A stretch of DNA of 64,000 nucleotides, from positions 19,415,976-19,479,975 of the forward strand of contig CM072889.1 of the NCBI GenBank assembly GCA_037013685.1, written 5' to 3'. The notes below the pieces were generated by a model. That model searched no databases and had not been told where the DNA came from. It was given only the letters and a program-made list of their open reading frames with translations. Made by a program: the position numbers and the translations under genes. Shown here in pieces: positions 25,146 to 36,040 of the stretch. This DNA comes from Acridotheres tristis (lineage: Eukaryota > Chordata > Aves > Passeriformes > Sturnidae). How positions within the stretch are numbered: position 1 is the stretch's first letter; each line of letters begins with the position of its first letter.

Positions 25146-28100
25146 TGAGTGACCCTAATGAGTCCCTCAGCCCTTCCATCTCCATGGCAGTTTTTAGGAA
25201 GCAGAGGCAGATGTTTAAGAGCTCTGAGATGTTTGGGGTGACCTTGGGGAGGCTCTAACTACAACACAAAATTGCAAATGGTGACTGCAGTAAGCAGATT
25301 AAGAGTCTGGCACTCTGGCAAATCTCAAGACCTTGTCTTATGTTGCTATTTTTCCCCCTATGGCAAACTTACAGATTTCACAATGACTTCACTGTAGCAG
25401 TGACTTGAAAATTATAGTGAGTGAGCGTTCCCTTTTAAATAATGGATTATGAGGCAAAGATTAATTTTTGCTCAATTTTCACACTAATTCAGTGCCTTGC
25501 TGCCAGCAGAAGCACAAAGAAGGACACGAATTCACAGTGGCTTTCTCCCTCAAAGCCATCACATGTTTTATTGGATGGGATTGTTTGCAGTCCCATCACT
25601 CCCATCTGGTGCCCACTGAACCGTGGGACTTTGACACCTCCTGGAACATCCTTTGGTTCTTGTCAGCAGCACAGAGCTCAGCCCCTTCCCAGCCTGAAGG
25701 AAACCAGTCCTGCCCAGTCCAGAAGGTCACAAACCAACAGGGACAGCCACCACTCTGCAGCTGCCAGGTGCCTCTGCTTTTCCAGGCCAGTTGAAAAAGC
25801 AAAGGGAGAGGGAGAGAGAAGGAAACACAAAGACAGACAGCTGAGAAGAGGTGAAACCAGAAATGCTGTGTCCCAGAGGCATTTATCAGCCCAAATGAAA
25901 TGGAAACAGCGAAAGGGAAACACTGCTTTGCTTTTCTCAAAATTGTATTTCCAGTTGAATGAATTGAAAAGAAAATATCCTTTCCTTTTCCTGTGATTTT
26001 GAGAGATCTGTTTGCTAAGTCTGCAGGCTTAGGAGGAGAGACAAGGAGTATTTATTTTCTGTATACGTTGGTAATTTATGAGGTTGCTATAAATGCAGAG
26101 TTTATGGAAGTAAAATCAGGCCATGAAATAAAAAGGATTTTATTCAAATATCCCAGCTTATTAATTCTTTCTAATTCTTCACAGAGGAGGAGATGAGTGG
26201 GGATGCACACACAGTTTACTGAATATTAAGAGGGAGAAGATCCAGTAAAAGTAGCAAATGCAGGTATAATTTAAAAATAGAAAAAGATGAAAGATAAGTG
26301 AATTTTATTAGGGATTGAAATATAATTGAATTTTCCTTTTCCTATTTTGCCATCAAAGATGGCAGAAAGAAGTTTCCATTGTGGGAAGGGGTCTTGCATT
26401 GCTAAGAAACCTGTGCAAAGTGGCTTTACCTTCCTGTGCAGCGGGGTGTGACTGGAGGGATGTAAATGCAGCTCTTATCTGTGCCACATGAAGGGGTGGA
26501 GAGGAGATTTAGAGCCTCGAGCAAGAAATAAGATGGCACAATAACTTTCACTGGGATTTAGTGCCTCCACCAAGAGCAGAAACGGGGCCAGCACATGGCT
26601 GTGTGTGAGCAGCACTGTCTGAGTGCTCCACTGAGTGCCCATCAGTGTGCCTGGCTGTGTGACGTGTCCTTGGCCTGCCTTCATCTCCAGAAATGTCCGA
26701 GGGGATGAAGGCATGGGGGAGGACCCCAGGATGGGATGTGATGTACTCAGGGAGATTCAGGTGCTGCTGGGGTGTCTCAGAGTCCCAGGCTAAGGTGCTG
26801 CTGGCCTTGAGAGCCCCCCAGGCTCTCCGAAATCTCCCAGTTCCAATGTTTTTTGGGAGAAAAAAGTCAGGCAAGCAGGAATGTTCAGCAGTGTGTCAGC
26901 AGGCTCTCCCTGGGCTCTCCACCCTTCCCGGGGCTGCTTTCCCTGGTGCTGGGACCCGGGAAGGGAGAACACATCACTGCAGGGCGTGGAGGTGTGCTGG
27001 GTGCTGGGGCAGCCTGGCAGGGCTATTGACCTCACAGAGCCCCTCACCAAACCTAGTCCTGCTATTAGCTAACCTTGGGAAAAATGCAAATATCCCAAGA
27101 AAGGTCTCCTGTCCTGGCAGAGCCCTGCACTGCCTTCCCCACACTTCACTCTCCAGGTTTGTGACAGGAGTGTGTTCAGTATTTGGCAGCTGTCTTTAGG
27201 GGTCTGCCTCCCCCTCAGTGGACACTCCATGGGTGGGGACCAGAGTGAAACAGAGCCCAGGCCCCTCATGGGCTCTGCCCTGCTAAGGGGAGCTGCTGGC
27301 AGCAGCACCCAAGGCCCTGCACTAAAGGAGATGCAGGACAGAACCTAGGAGCTGCTTCTTCCAATTAAACTGGGCAGCAAATTAGATTAGGGGGAGCTCT
27401 GTAGTTGAGGCAAGTGGCACAAAATGAGAAGGAGGTCACTGTGATGGCTCTGGCATCTGGAGCTTGTGTGCCCATCTGAGGCACTCCTCTCTGAGCTGTG
27501 CCCTGCAGAGCAGCTGCCAGGATGGCACAGAGCAGCTCCACAGGGCAGGAGGGACTGAAAGCTGGGACAGAGGCTTGAAGAGACACTGGCTCTGGAGTTC
27601 CTAGTCCAGTGGCACTCCATGGGGGGCTGGGACAGGGCTGTGATGGGCAGATGAGATGATGAAGATGAGATGAAGATGGGATGAGCAGAGCTGCACTTCA
27701 CACAGTGCAGGAGCAGTGTCACAGCTGGGGAACTTTGGTGTCTTTTTTTGGAATGCTTTTGATAGTCGAGGTGGCACCTGACCTCCTGCATTGGAGATCT
27801 GATGGCTCAGGGATATTGGAATATTGGCCATCAGTCCCTACTCTGGTATACAGAGCTGGTGCCAGGCTCAGAACAGCCTCACTTCTGAGGAGCAATTCCC
27901 ATTGTTGCATTCTCTAAAAACTTCTGAGCCCCTGAGGTATACAAGGGAGTGTCTGAGTTGTAAGTATCAAAAGAAATTAATTATTCTATATTATAATTAA
28001 GTCTTTTTTAATTAGCTGAATAATTGGAATTTTTCTTGCATTACAGTGCAGGTTTTCACGCAGCCAGATAATCTGAAACTTTAGAGGGATTTACCTGAGA

Positions 28101-28685
28101 AATTTCTCGCATCCACAATTGTCTTTCTGTAACATAAAGCAGTAAATAAGGGTTCTAAGGTGGCTGCAAGAAAGGCAGCTCTCTTTAAAAGAAGTCTGTC
28201 AAGCCAAACTTGTCCCTCAAAGTGTATGTTTTGTAAAAGCCTTCAGAAAATGTTGGGTCGAACACTGTCTTAGTGTTGTTGTGAGGAAATCAATATTTCC
28301 CTGCAGCCTTTGCAGCCCCCAAATTGTAGCATGTTGTTTGTGCAGAAGAGGCTGAAAGTGAAACTGTCTAAAAATGAGAGTGAAGTAAACTGGCCTGTTT
28401 CTATAATTTGCCCTAAAAGTCCCCGAGGTAAACAAAACAACAACACTTGAGCAGTCAAAACTGAAATATTCTCCTAATGTGTACAGCTTGAATTGGAGGG
28501 TGTTGGTGGCATTCTGGGAGGGGGGGTTTGCTTTTTTTCAGCCTTTGTCCTTCTTCCCTCCCTTTCCCCATCTCCCTGTTCTTCACACAGCAGATCTGCC
28601 AGGCTTTGTCCTCCAGCAGGAGCACCAAGGAAACCGTGCAAGATCCCCATGAAATGAGTGAATTTCCTGCCAGTTCCACGGCACT
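25146..28685. other. non-coding stretch, no gene seen
   Basis: No supportable gene. The 184-codon plus frame at 25,442-25,996 has no hydrophobic core, domain or biased composition that would suggest a protein, and a 114-codon minus frame overlaps it. The segment 27,960-28,110 is AT-rich with TTAATTAGCTGAATAATTGG and related homeodomain-type words, a weak candidate for a conserved non-coding element. Confidence 0.55.
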
Positions 28686-29049
28686 GGAGAGGAGAGGAGA
28701 GGAGAGGAGAGGAGAGGAGAGGAGAGGAGAGGAGAGGAGAGGAGAGGAGAGGAGAGGAGAGGAGAGGAGAGGAGAGGAGGGGAGGGGAGGGGAGGGGAGG
28801 GGAGGGGAGGGGAGGGGAGGGGAGAGGAGAGGAGAGGAGAGGAGAGGAGAGGAGAGGAGAGGAGAGGAGAGGAGAGGAGAGGAGAGGAGAGGAGAGGAGA
28901 GGAGAGGAGAGGAGAGGAGAGGAGAGGAGAGGAGAGGAGAGGAGAGGAGAGGAGAGGAGAGGAGAGGAGAGGAGAGGAGAGGAGAGGAGAGGAGAGGAGA
29001 GGAGAGGAGAGGAGAGGAGAGGAGAGGAGAGGAGAGGAGAGGAGAGGAG
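28686..29049. repeat. (GGAGA)n polypurine microsatellite
   Basis: About 364 bp of uninterrupted GGAGA pentamers on plus (polypyrimidine TCTCC on minus). An internal block of about nine GGGGA pentamers lies at roughly 28,777-28,823. Both strands stay open in several frames purely because of the pentamer. The G-rich interior has the four-run pattern required for a G-quadruplex, and the pure purine tract fits triplex formation. Length in the assembly may not equal length in the genome. Confidence 0.97.
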
Positions 29050-29648
29050 CTTCTCCCCCTGCTCTGACACAGGGGCAGGGCAGCAGCTCCGTGTGATGGG
29101 GCTCTGGGAGCCCTGGGCTGGTAGGGATGCAAAGAGCACTCCCAGGTTCCTGAGCCCTGCTGTGACCCCTGTGGGCATGGCTTAGGGGCTCCTAGGGTCA
29201 GGATTTGGACAGGGTTTTGCTCCAGGAGGAGCAGAGTTTATTTTTATTGCCTTGGGTGCTGTGGTGTAGGTGAGTGTTCTCTGTTGTTGAAACCAAGTTC
29301 AGCAAGGAACCACGATTTGGTGAGTTTGGCTGAGACCTCTGTCAACACAATTAAAAGGCAGAGTCTGGGAGACACATAGCTTGCTCACAGACCCACCAGT
29401 GTGGATGCAGCAGCTTTACAATCTTGTGTGCTCACCTGTCTCAGACAGAAAAGAAAGATGAAGCCGGTTTGTTTTTGAGAACAGGAGGAGATCAGGAGAG
29501 CAAAGGACCAGAGGAAAGCAGATGCTGTGCTGACTGGCAAAGAGACTGCTCTCTTTGTGTTCTTTGTGCCTGAACTGAAACATCTTCACAGGATTTTTTT
29601 CCCTCTAATCTGGAAATAATTCTGATTTATTTTAAGCCTTCTATTAAG

Positions 29649-29765
29649 ACGAGTCACGCAGCAGCGGCTGCGTGTGCACGGACGCCTGAGCGTGCTTCCA
29701 AGGGGCTGCTGCCTTCTCCACTTGGCACTGCAGTCAATTATTGTGTTTTCAATTATATATAAAAG
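29649..29765 (+). promoter_or_regulatory. CpG cluster followed by TATA-like motif
   Basis: Seven or eight CpG dinucleotides fall within about 45 bp (29,649-29,692), in a neighbourhood that otherwise has very few. About 60 bp downstream is an AT-rich TATATATAAAAGG word (29,754-29,766). The arrangement could be a small promoter or a conserved enhancer. Nothing downstream resembles a first exon, so this is a weak candidate only. Confidence 0.25.
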
Positions 29766-30344
29766 GCAATGATGGAGGTTTTCAGCTTTTATAGCACCAC
29801 AAATCACAGAGTCCTTCCCTGTAAGCGTGGCATCGCTGCCACAGCGTGGCACGGGGGATCGTGCAGGCTTGGAGAGGGAGCAGGGACCCCAGGGACCCCA
29901 AACTGCTAAAGGGACACCCCGGGGAGGGCAAACCTTCACAGGCAGCTGGACCTTCAGCCACCAGCCCCTGGCTGGCAGACAGGGATGGGCAGCGTGATCC
30001 CTGGATTTTCTGTGTGGTCAACAGCTCGTCTGTGAAGGAGCTGTGCTGCTGGGCAAGGAAGGGTTAAGGTGAGAAGGTCATGGCACAGAGAGTGACTTCT
30101 GTGGGTGTTTGGCCACCCAGTCTCCTGCCAGCTCCAAGTTTCTGGGTGGATCTGAAGTGAGTGGCCTGGGAAGCTGTTGGGAACTGGGATCTGTTTCACA
30201 CAATGATCATTTCATTGTACCTGAGATCATAACATGATTATATTTGCAAAGTCAGCCCTGGGAAAAAGAAGGGCTTGGACTGGCAGATCAGGAGTGTTTG
30301 CCTTTGAAACCAGGCAATATAAGGAAAAACACCAAGGCTGTCAT

Positions 30345-30386
30345 AGAGCATGAACAATAGAGCATGAACAATAGAGCATGAACAAT
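30345..30386. repeat. three 14-bp tandem units
   Basis: AGAGCATGAACAAT is present three times head to tail without mismatch. The identity suggests recent duplication. No functional reading is offered. Confidence 0.95.
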
Positions 30387-31631
30387 CCCCCTCGGGAGCC
30401 AGAAGATGCCACCTGCCATCCAGGGATCTGAAAAGGACTCACCACTGGCAGGCTTGGTCTTGACTTTGGCATTTGGGTACTTTAATGCACATTTAAATTC
30501 CCCAAAGTGGTCTGGTGCAAGGGCAGCACTTGCCAGCTTCTCCAGTTTGCTTTAGTAGAAGAGATATTTGCCAAGGCATTTTAATTCTGCTCTGCTGGTG
30601 GGGAAGGGAGTGTCTGGATGCATCACAGGCTGCTTTTCACCTGTGGCAGATTGGTGGTTACCCAGCAGTCAGGTCCAGGAGAGCAAGGCTGTGAGAGGCT
30701 GAGTGGGCAGGAACAGAAATCAAATCATTGCCACACAGAGTGAACAAGAACACTTGAATTCTGAGACTCCAGTGAGAAAGCAAGTGGAAAAAATAAAGAG
30801 AGGCTGTCAGCTAAACTGGATATATTGACTGCAGTGCAAACTGGAGGAGGAGCAGTGGTCCTGGTGACTGGGATGGAGATATTTGGAATGGTCCTGTTTC
30901 ACCCAGAACACACCCTGGACCCCTGTGCTCCTTTGCATGGTAAGGATACAGGCAAGGAGGATCCCCCCAGGGTAAAGAAAGCTGTTAGTTCAGGGAGACA
31001 GGGGCCAGTGGGGCAGAGAGGCACTCAGTTAACTGGAGCTGCTTACCACTTTATCACTTTAGGCTTTGAGCCTGAACTGGAAAAAAAGAAGGAAAGAAAG
31101 GAAAAAAAAAAAAAAAACATTCCTAGAAAATGGCTGCTGGTGTGTCTGCTGCACTGTTGCTGGGGGATAATGAACTGGGATTCAGAATTTGCTGGGTGTG
31201 AGGCATGGCTGTGGGACCTGGGAATGCTGCTAACATAAATTAGGGGCAGGGCTGGAAGGACGTGCCTGGAGGACTGGAAGGATTCTCTGGGAAGAAAAGG
31301 AACTTGGAAGTTCTTGGGCAAAGCAATTGGTACCAGCAATATTTGCTTTCATGGATCAGAGTCCAAACAAACCCAAAGCTGTGCAGGAGGAGAGGGCCCT
31401 TGACTGTCCTGCAGTTTGTGGCTCTGTGCCCACAGGAAGGCAGAGGGTATCCTGTCTGGACTGGATAAATCTTGGAAATGGCATTTGAAGTGGACATGAA
31501 ATAGGGCTTGGAGTGAGCTAGAGCCTGGGAGAAGATCTGGCTGGATGGAATATAAAATCCATTAGTGTCTTAATGCATAAATTGGCAGAACTGTGCAACA
31601 GCAATGAAAAACAAGCTACTGGGAGCCCAAA

Positions 31632-31686
31632 CTGTTATTAGATTCTGGTGCCTCAGTGACTACTGAAATGAGTATTCTGCAAGGGT
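31632..31686 (+). pseudogene. retroviral protease active-site remnant
   Basis: In the frame containing position 31,641 the sequence reads a run of leucines followed by Asp-Ser-Gly-Ala-Ser-Val-Thr. This is the signature of the retroviral aspartic protease active site (LLDSGAS type). The frame ends at a stop near 31,686. The flap and the C-terminal GRD/N motif of the family were not found. It lies about 0.5 kb upstream of the reverse-transcriptase remnant, the spacing expected in pol. Confidence 0.65.
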
Positions 31687-32170
31687 GAGGGTGCCCATGA
31701 GGTGCCCCAGCAGACACAGGGCTCTCCTGTGGGGCAGGGAGAGTCCCAGCTCTGCCCCACACACACTCCAGTGCAAACTGCTCACTGGAGAGTGTGCCTG
31801 AGGGGTTTTGTATTCAGCACCATGTACAGGATAAAAAATGGGCTTTTCAGCAGTCTGTTTCTTAAACAAAATAGGTGAGTTTAGATCTGACTAACTGTGC
31901 AAGGATAATGCAGAAATAGAAAGACTCATAATTACCTTACCTACAAAATGATGTTTTCCTGTAAAGGCTCCTGAAATAGTCAGAAGAGCTCGGGATGAGG
32001 GTCAGTTACCTTTCTGCAAGTATAAGCTTGAGATAAGTTGGAGTATGGGAAGATTAATGCCTTTGCTTTAATAGCAGGGCTTGATCCAAGACTGCAAAAA
32101 CGCTGTAAATACCTGAGCCAGCCCAGAAAGGCTGGTGGTGGATCAAGGAGTGCCAGTGCAATGACCCAGT

Positions 32171-32389
32171 GTGTGTAATTCCCCTGTGGGGCTGGTATTA
32201 AAGGGAAATAGAAAGATGCATCTGACTGTGGATTTCAGAGCATTAAATGCTGTAACTCTGCAAACATCACCTCTTCTTGTTAAAATGCCAGAAATTACGG
32301 CTGCAGTAGTGCAAGGAGCTAAGTGGATTTTGGCCATAGATCTAGCAAATGCATTTTTCTTTAGCTTTTTAATAGAGAAATGTTGGTAA
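32171..32389 (+). pseudogene. reverse-transcriptase N-terminal remnant
   Basis: This 72-codon open stretch has no ATG; it opens after a stop at about 32,160. It contains CNSPV near its start, LTVDFRALNAVT about 18 residues in, MPEITAAVVQGAKW, and IDLANAFF near residues 56-63. In retroviral reverse transcriptases these correspond to the finger motif and to the first catalytic aspartate (block A). The frame breaks soon after, where the family would continue towards the VPQGF block. That block occurs in another frame at 32,437-32,451. Confidence 0.8.
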
Positions 32390-32436
32390 AAGTTGGGAGT
32401 TTGCAGTTCAGGAGGGGAAAATAACATTTCACTTGA

Positions 32437-32695
32437 GTTCCTCAAGGATTTCACAAGCTCCTGTGATCTGTCACATCTACACTACCCAAATGTGGGAGAA
32501 ATTAGCCTGCAGGTCCTGGAAGTGTGTGACATCAGATGTGGCTCATACCTGAACTGGGGAGAGTCTGAAGAAGAAGCATGTCAGCAGCCTGGAAGATTTG
32601 GCTGCAATCCAGGAGGAAGGATTGAAAGTCAACAGACAAAAGGTTCAATTAGTGCAACAAGAGGTAAAATATTTAGGAGCAATATGAGGTATTGA
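32437..32695 (+). pseudogene. reverse-transcriptase C-terminal remnant
   Basis: VPQGF (32,437-32,451) is immediately preceded by a stop in its own frame. Around 32,530-32,575 a different frame reads a WGESEEEA-like segment, which follows the catalytic YxDD box in related elements. The YxDD itself is not intact in any frame I read. A third frame gives QEVKYLG at 32,658-32,678, matching the block after the thumb boundary, with a stop three codons later. At least two frameshifts and several stops separate these pieces. Confidence 0.65.
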
Positions 32696-32770
32696 AGGCC
32701 AGGCTCCTGATAAACAGAGTGTGGAATTAATTCCAAAGCTGCCCAGCCCCACTGCTCTGCCTAGCTAAGA

Positions 32771-33262
32771 GCACATTTAATTGTATGCAGGATTTTATTC
32801 TGATGTTCACTGAAGTGAGTCATCCTCCAGCTAAGCTTTTAGAGAAAACCAGGCAGTGGGAGCAGGGTGCAGGAGAGCAGGCAGCTCAGTCAAGCTGAAG
32901 CCAGCCTAGCCCAAGCTGCAGTGCTGGACCCAGGAAGGTTCCTCATGCATGCTTGGCCTCTGTCAGCCAGGAAAAAAAAAGTGCCAATTTGGCACAGAAA
33001 GAGAGATACCGTGTTCCAGGCTATTGTCAGTGCATCTCAAATCTTATTGACACCACAACTCCTTGTCAAAAGGAATGAGTATATTTAGTCTGGGAATCAG
33101 AAAAATTGGATTATCTTGTTGGAGGGAGGCCAATGGCACAACACCCTAGTCATGCTTCCTTGAAACACAATGTGTTCAACAGAGCACAGGATGGTGCCTG
33201 TGGAGCTCTGGGCTGGCAGCACAGCCCCTGATGTGGGTGACTGGGAGAGGGGGAGATGGAGC
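32771..33262. other. non-coding stretch, possibly further retroviral debris
   Basis: No domain recognised. Position directly after the reverse-transcriptase remnant makes a decayed RNase H or integrase region possible, but no DEDD or HHCC-type residues could be placed. A short A-run lies at about 32,971-32,980. Confidence 0.35.
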
Positions 33263-33890
33263 AGGACACGAGTCAGATATTCCAGCTGTGTGCTCCAGCA
33301 GTGCAGGGTGCTGAACACGAGTCAGATATTGCAGTTCTGTGTGTTCCAGCAGTGCAGGGTGCTGAACACGAGTCAGATATTGCAGTTCTGTGTGTTCCAC
33401 AGTTCAGGGTGCTGAACACGAGTCAGATATTGCAGTTCTGTGTGTTCCAGCAGTGCAGGGTGCTGAACACGAGTCAGATAGTGCAGCTCTGTGTGTTCCA
33501 CAGTTCAGGATGCTGAACACGAGTCAGATATTACAGTTCTGTGTTCCAGCAGTGCAGGGTGCTGAACACGAGTCAGATATTGCAGTTCTGTGTTCCAGCA
33601 GTGCAGGGTGCTGAACACGAGTCAGATAGTGCAGCTCTGTGTGTTCCACAGTGCAGGGTGCTGAACACGAGTCAGATATTGCAGCTCTGTGTGTTCCAGC
33701 AGTGCAGGGTGCTGAACACGAGTCAGATATTGCAGTTCTGTGTGTTCCAGCAGTGCAGGGTGCTGAACACGAGTCAGATATTGCAGCTCTGTGTGTTCCA
33801 CAGTGCAGGATGCTGAACACGAGTCAGATAGTGCAGTTCTGTGTGTTCCACAGTTCAGGATGCTGAACACGAGTCAGATATTGCAGCTCC
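33263..33890. repeat. about 50-bp minisatellite, 13 copies
   Basis: Thirteen copies of the word GAACACGAGTCAGATA occur at intervals of 49-51 bp, with unit pattern CAGTGCAGGGTGCTGAACAC, GAGTCAGATATTGCAG and TTCTGTGTGTTCCAG. Anchor positions of GAGTCAGAT are close to 33,270, 33,319, 33,370, 33,420, 33,471, 33,521, 33,570, 33,619, 33,669, 33,720, 33,771, 33,821 and 33,871. Length differences come from GTGT slippage and from CCAGCA versus CCACA. The open frames across it shift between units and are not coding. Confidence 0.95.
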
Positions 33891-35714
33891 TGATGTGCAG
33901 TGGGCTGTGCAGGTTTAATTGCCTCTGTCAGATCAGATCCACACAAACCAGCAGTGTGCTTTCCAGGTGGCTGGGGCTGGTGCAGGGCGAGGCTGGCACA
34001 GGATGTGCTGCAGCACACCCAGAGGAGCAGGAGGCAGTGGGGCAGCTCACTCACTGCCAGTGGCAGCAATCCCACAGGCATTGTCAGCTCTGCTTCCCCA
34101 CGGGCTGAGCAAGCCAGCAGGAAGGATTGCATTTTGCTGAACAAGTTTTTCGCCCGTCGAGTTACAAAGCAGTGACTGCACAGAGCAGAATGCCCACAAA
34201 CCTCAGGATGTGAAGCATTTCGCTGCTAAAGGAAGCTCTAAGGAAGTTAGTACAGGTGAATGGCAAAATGTAGGATGTGGTGTTCCCATCTAAATGACTC
34301 CACAAACAGCTACAGTCAGCCATAATTCTGTTCTTTTTAAGACCTTGACATGAAGTGAGATATGACTCTGAGAGAACTGATGGTTAAAAATTTCCTTATC
34401 AGATGAATAGCAGCTGAAGGGTCTCACAGATTAATGAATAAAAGGATCTGACAAATGACTGCAGGATAATCAACAAATAGCTGAGCAATTAGGGCAAAAT
34501 GTTCATAGAATAGATAAAAGGCAGCAAAAGGTAAATAATCAAGATGAAGAATGGTGAGTAGGGGTTCAGGTAGTATATCATGGGCTCCCAGCAAAGAGCA
34601 CACCTGGGGCTGTGAGTGGGATGGATCTGGCACTAGCACAAATCAAGGCATTTCCATTGTTTATTAGTTCAAGTAAGTTCTGACAATGTCAGGCAGCTTC
34701 ATCCATCACGGCCAAAGCTTTGGAAAGGAGAAAAAACAAAGCCATAAGAAAAGTTGTCTTTACTTTCCAGGCAGAGACAGAAAGGAGCGAGTGTTAACCA
34801 TCACCAGGGGTGGGTCAGCACAGAACCATGGATCTGCTGTGGTGGGTAAGAGCAGCTGTCCCAGCTGGATTGTACATGAATTTTACTGAAGCTGGGCACA
34901 GGGCTGAGTGGTGCTGGGTGTCTTTGTTTGCCAGCTGTGTCAAGGATGTTCCCTGAGATACCCAGTGCTCTCCTCACTGGTTGCAGCCTCAGGGAGATAA
35001 AAGCAGTTTGGGGCTTGGTGCAGCAGGTGCTGGGCACCAGCATGGATGAAGTTCTGTGGCCAACATCTCTGAGTTGTCCAAGCTCCCCAGTCATCCACAG
35101 CTGGATATGCACAGGGATGGCTTAAAGCTGCACCAGCCCCACTTTCCCAGAGCCAGTCGTGCTTTGCTGTGGTGGAAGAAAAACCCCAGCTCGTCCAACA
35201 AGCCCTTATGTTTCATTTCCTTTTCTCTTCCCTCCATTTCGCAGTTCCCATCCACTTTAATTTAAAAGCATTGTGTTCCCCCTTTCCTGAGAGGCCAGCG
35301 CGTGTCTGCCAAGCAGTGTAGACACAGCCGTGCACTATTGTTCCTGTCACCTCTAATCACGCAGCCATCACCATCATGCTAAATCCCTTCTCCCATCTGC
35401 ATTCCTCGGGATCTCACCACGTCCTCCCTCACCCCTCCTCCGTTTCTCCATCTTCTGCCCTCCCCAGCCTGCAGCTGAAAAGGGAAAACTGCCTTGTTGT
35501 GGTGGAGGGTCTTGTTCCTGTCAGAGGAACTTGTTTCTTCTGCCATGAGCTCGGATTTCTTGAGAGAAAGCTAAAAACGTCTTTGAGCAGCTTCTTCTGT
35601 TCTGCCCTCCTGGTGCCAGTTGAAAATGAGAAGAAAAGGGTGGGGAAGATTAAAAAAAATAATAATAAAGAAGACGATGTTGCAAAAGGAAGACACTTCA
35701 GAGCCCAAGCAATG
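33891..35714. other. non-coding stretch, no gene seen
   Basis: No supportable gene. A 31-codon frame at 34,462-34,554 is described among the findings. The part 35,270-35,400 has several CpGs in otherwise CpG-poor sequence. An A-rich AATAATAAAG tract lies at about 35,653-35,670. Confidence 0.5.
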
Positions 35715-36040
35715 GCTGTGACGATCGGAGCTGGGGTGTGAGCTCTGTGCTCTGCTCGGTGCCGGGCTCAGAGCCCGGCCCGGCTGATGAGAGCTGAAAA
35801 GATCAGCTGAAAAGATCGCTGCTCACCCTGCCCCCAGGGCCGGGCAGAGGGCAGAGCTGGAGCCGAGTGGGACCCAGCCTTGCTCATCAGGCCCACGCTG
35901 CCAGCCCGTGGCGTTAATGCAGCGCTGCTGACCCCGAGAGTGACCCCGAGCCCGGCCAGGCTGGCTCTCCCTGCCCCTGCTGCATCCTCCCTTCAACAAA
36001 CCCCGCCGAGAGCGCTCACAAAGACACCTCACGCTGCCTC
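35715..36040. promoter_or_regulatory. CpG-rich patch, candidate CpG island
   Basis: By hand count about 20 CpGs fall in roughly 325 bp of GC-rich sequence (motifs such as CCCGGCCCGG, CCCCGAGCCCGG and CCGCCGAGAGCGC), much more than elsewhere in the window. This is near the usual CpG-island threshold, though the ratio was estimated rather than computed. A 13-bp direct repeat AGCTGAAAAGATC lies at about 35,793 and 35,806. No TATA box or exon is evident next to it. It could be the promoter of an unseen transcript, an orphan island or an enhancer. Confidence 0.4.

Larger units (their letters stand above)
29050..31599. other. non-coding stretch, no gene seen
   Basis: No supportable gene. Two small items are described separately (29,649-29,765 and 30,345-30,386). 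An A/G-rich tract lies at 31,079-31,117. The part from about 30,600 to 31,600 precedes the retroviral protease remnant and may be decayed gag or leader sequence of the same element, but I could not recognise a motif in it. Confidence 0.5.
31600..32770 (+). mobile_element. decayed endogenous retrovirus, pol segment
   Basis: Plus-strand remnant of a retroviral pol region in the order protease then reverse transcriptase. Recognisable motifs lie at 31,632-31,665 (aspartic protease active site), 32,171-32,370 (finger and first catalytic-aspartate region), 32,437-32,451 (VPQGF block) and 32,658-32,678 (VKYLG block). These motifs fall in different reading frames with intervening stops, so the element cannot make a functional product. 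I found no LTR close on either side. The two LTR copies at 8.5 kb and 52.7 kb are too far away to be its pair. Motif style is closest to class III (ERVL-like) elements, which is an inference. Gag and integrase were not recognised. Confidence 0.75.

Noticed and set aside
25442..25996. 184-codon plus open frame
   Set aside because: Low-complexity charged tail, no family resemblance and an overlapping minus-strand frame.
28455..29178. Long Ser/Pro/Leu-rich and Gly/Glu/Arg-rich open frames on both strands
   Set aside because: Pure translation of the GGAGA pentamer in its different phases.
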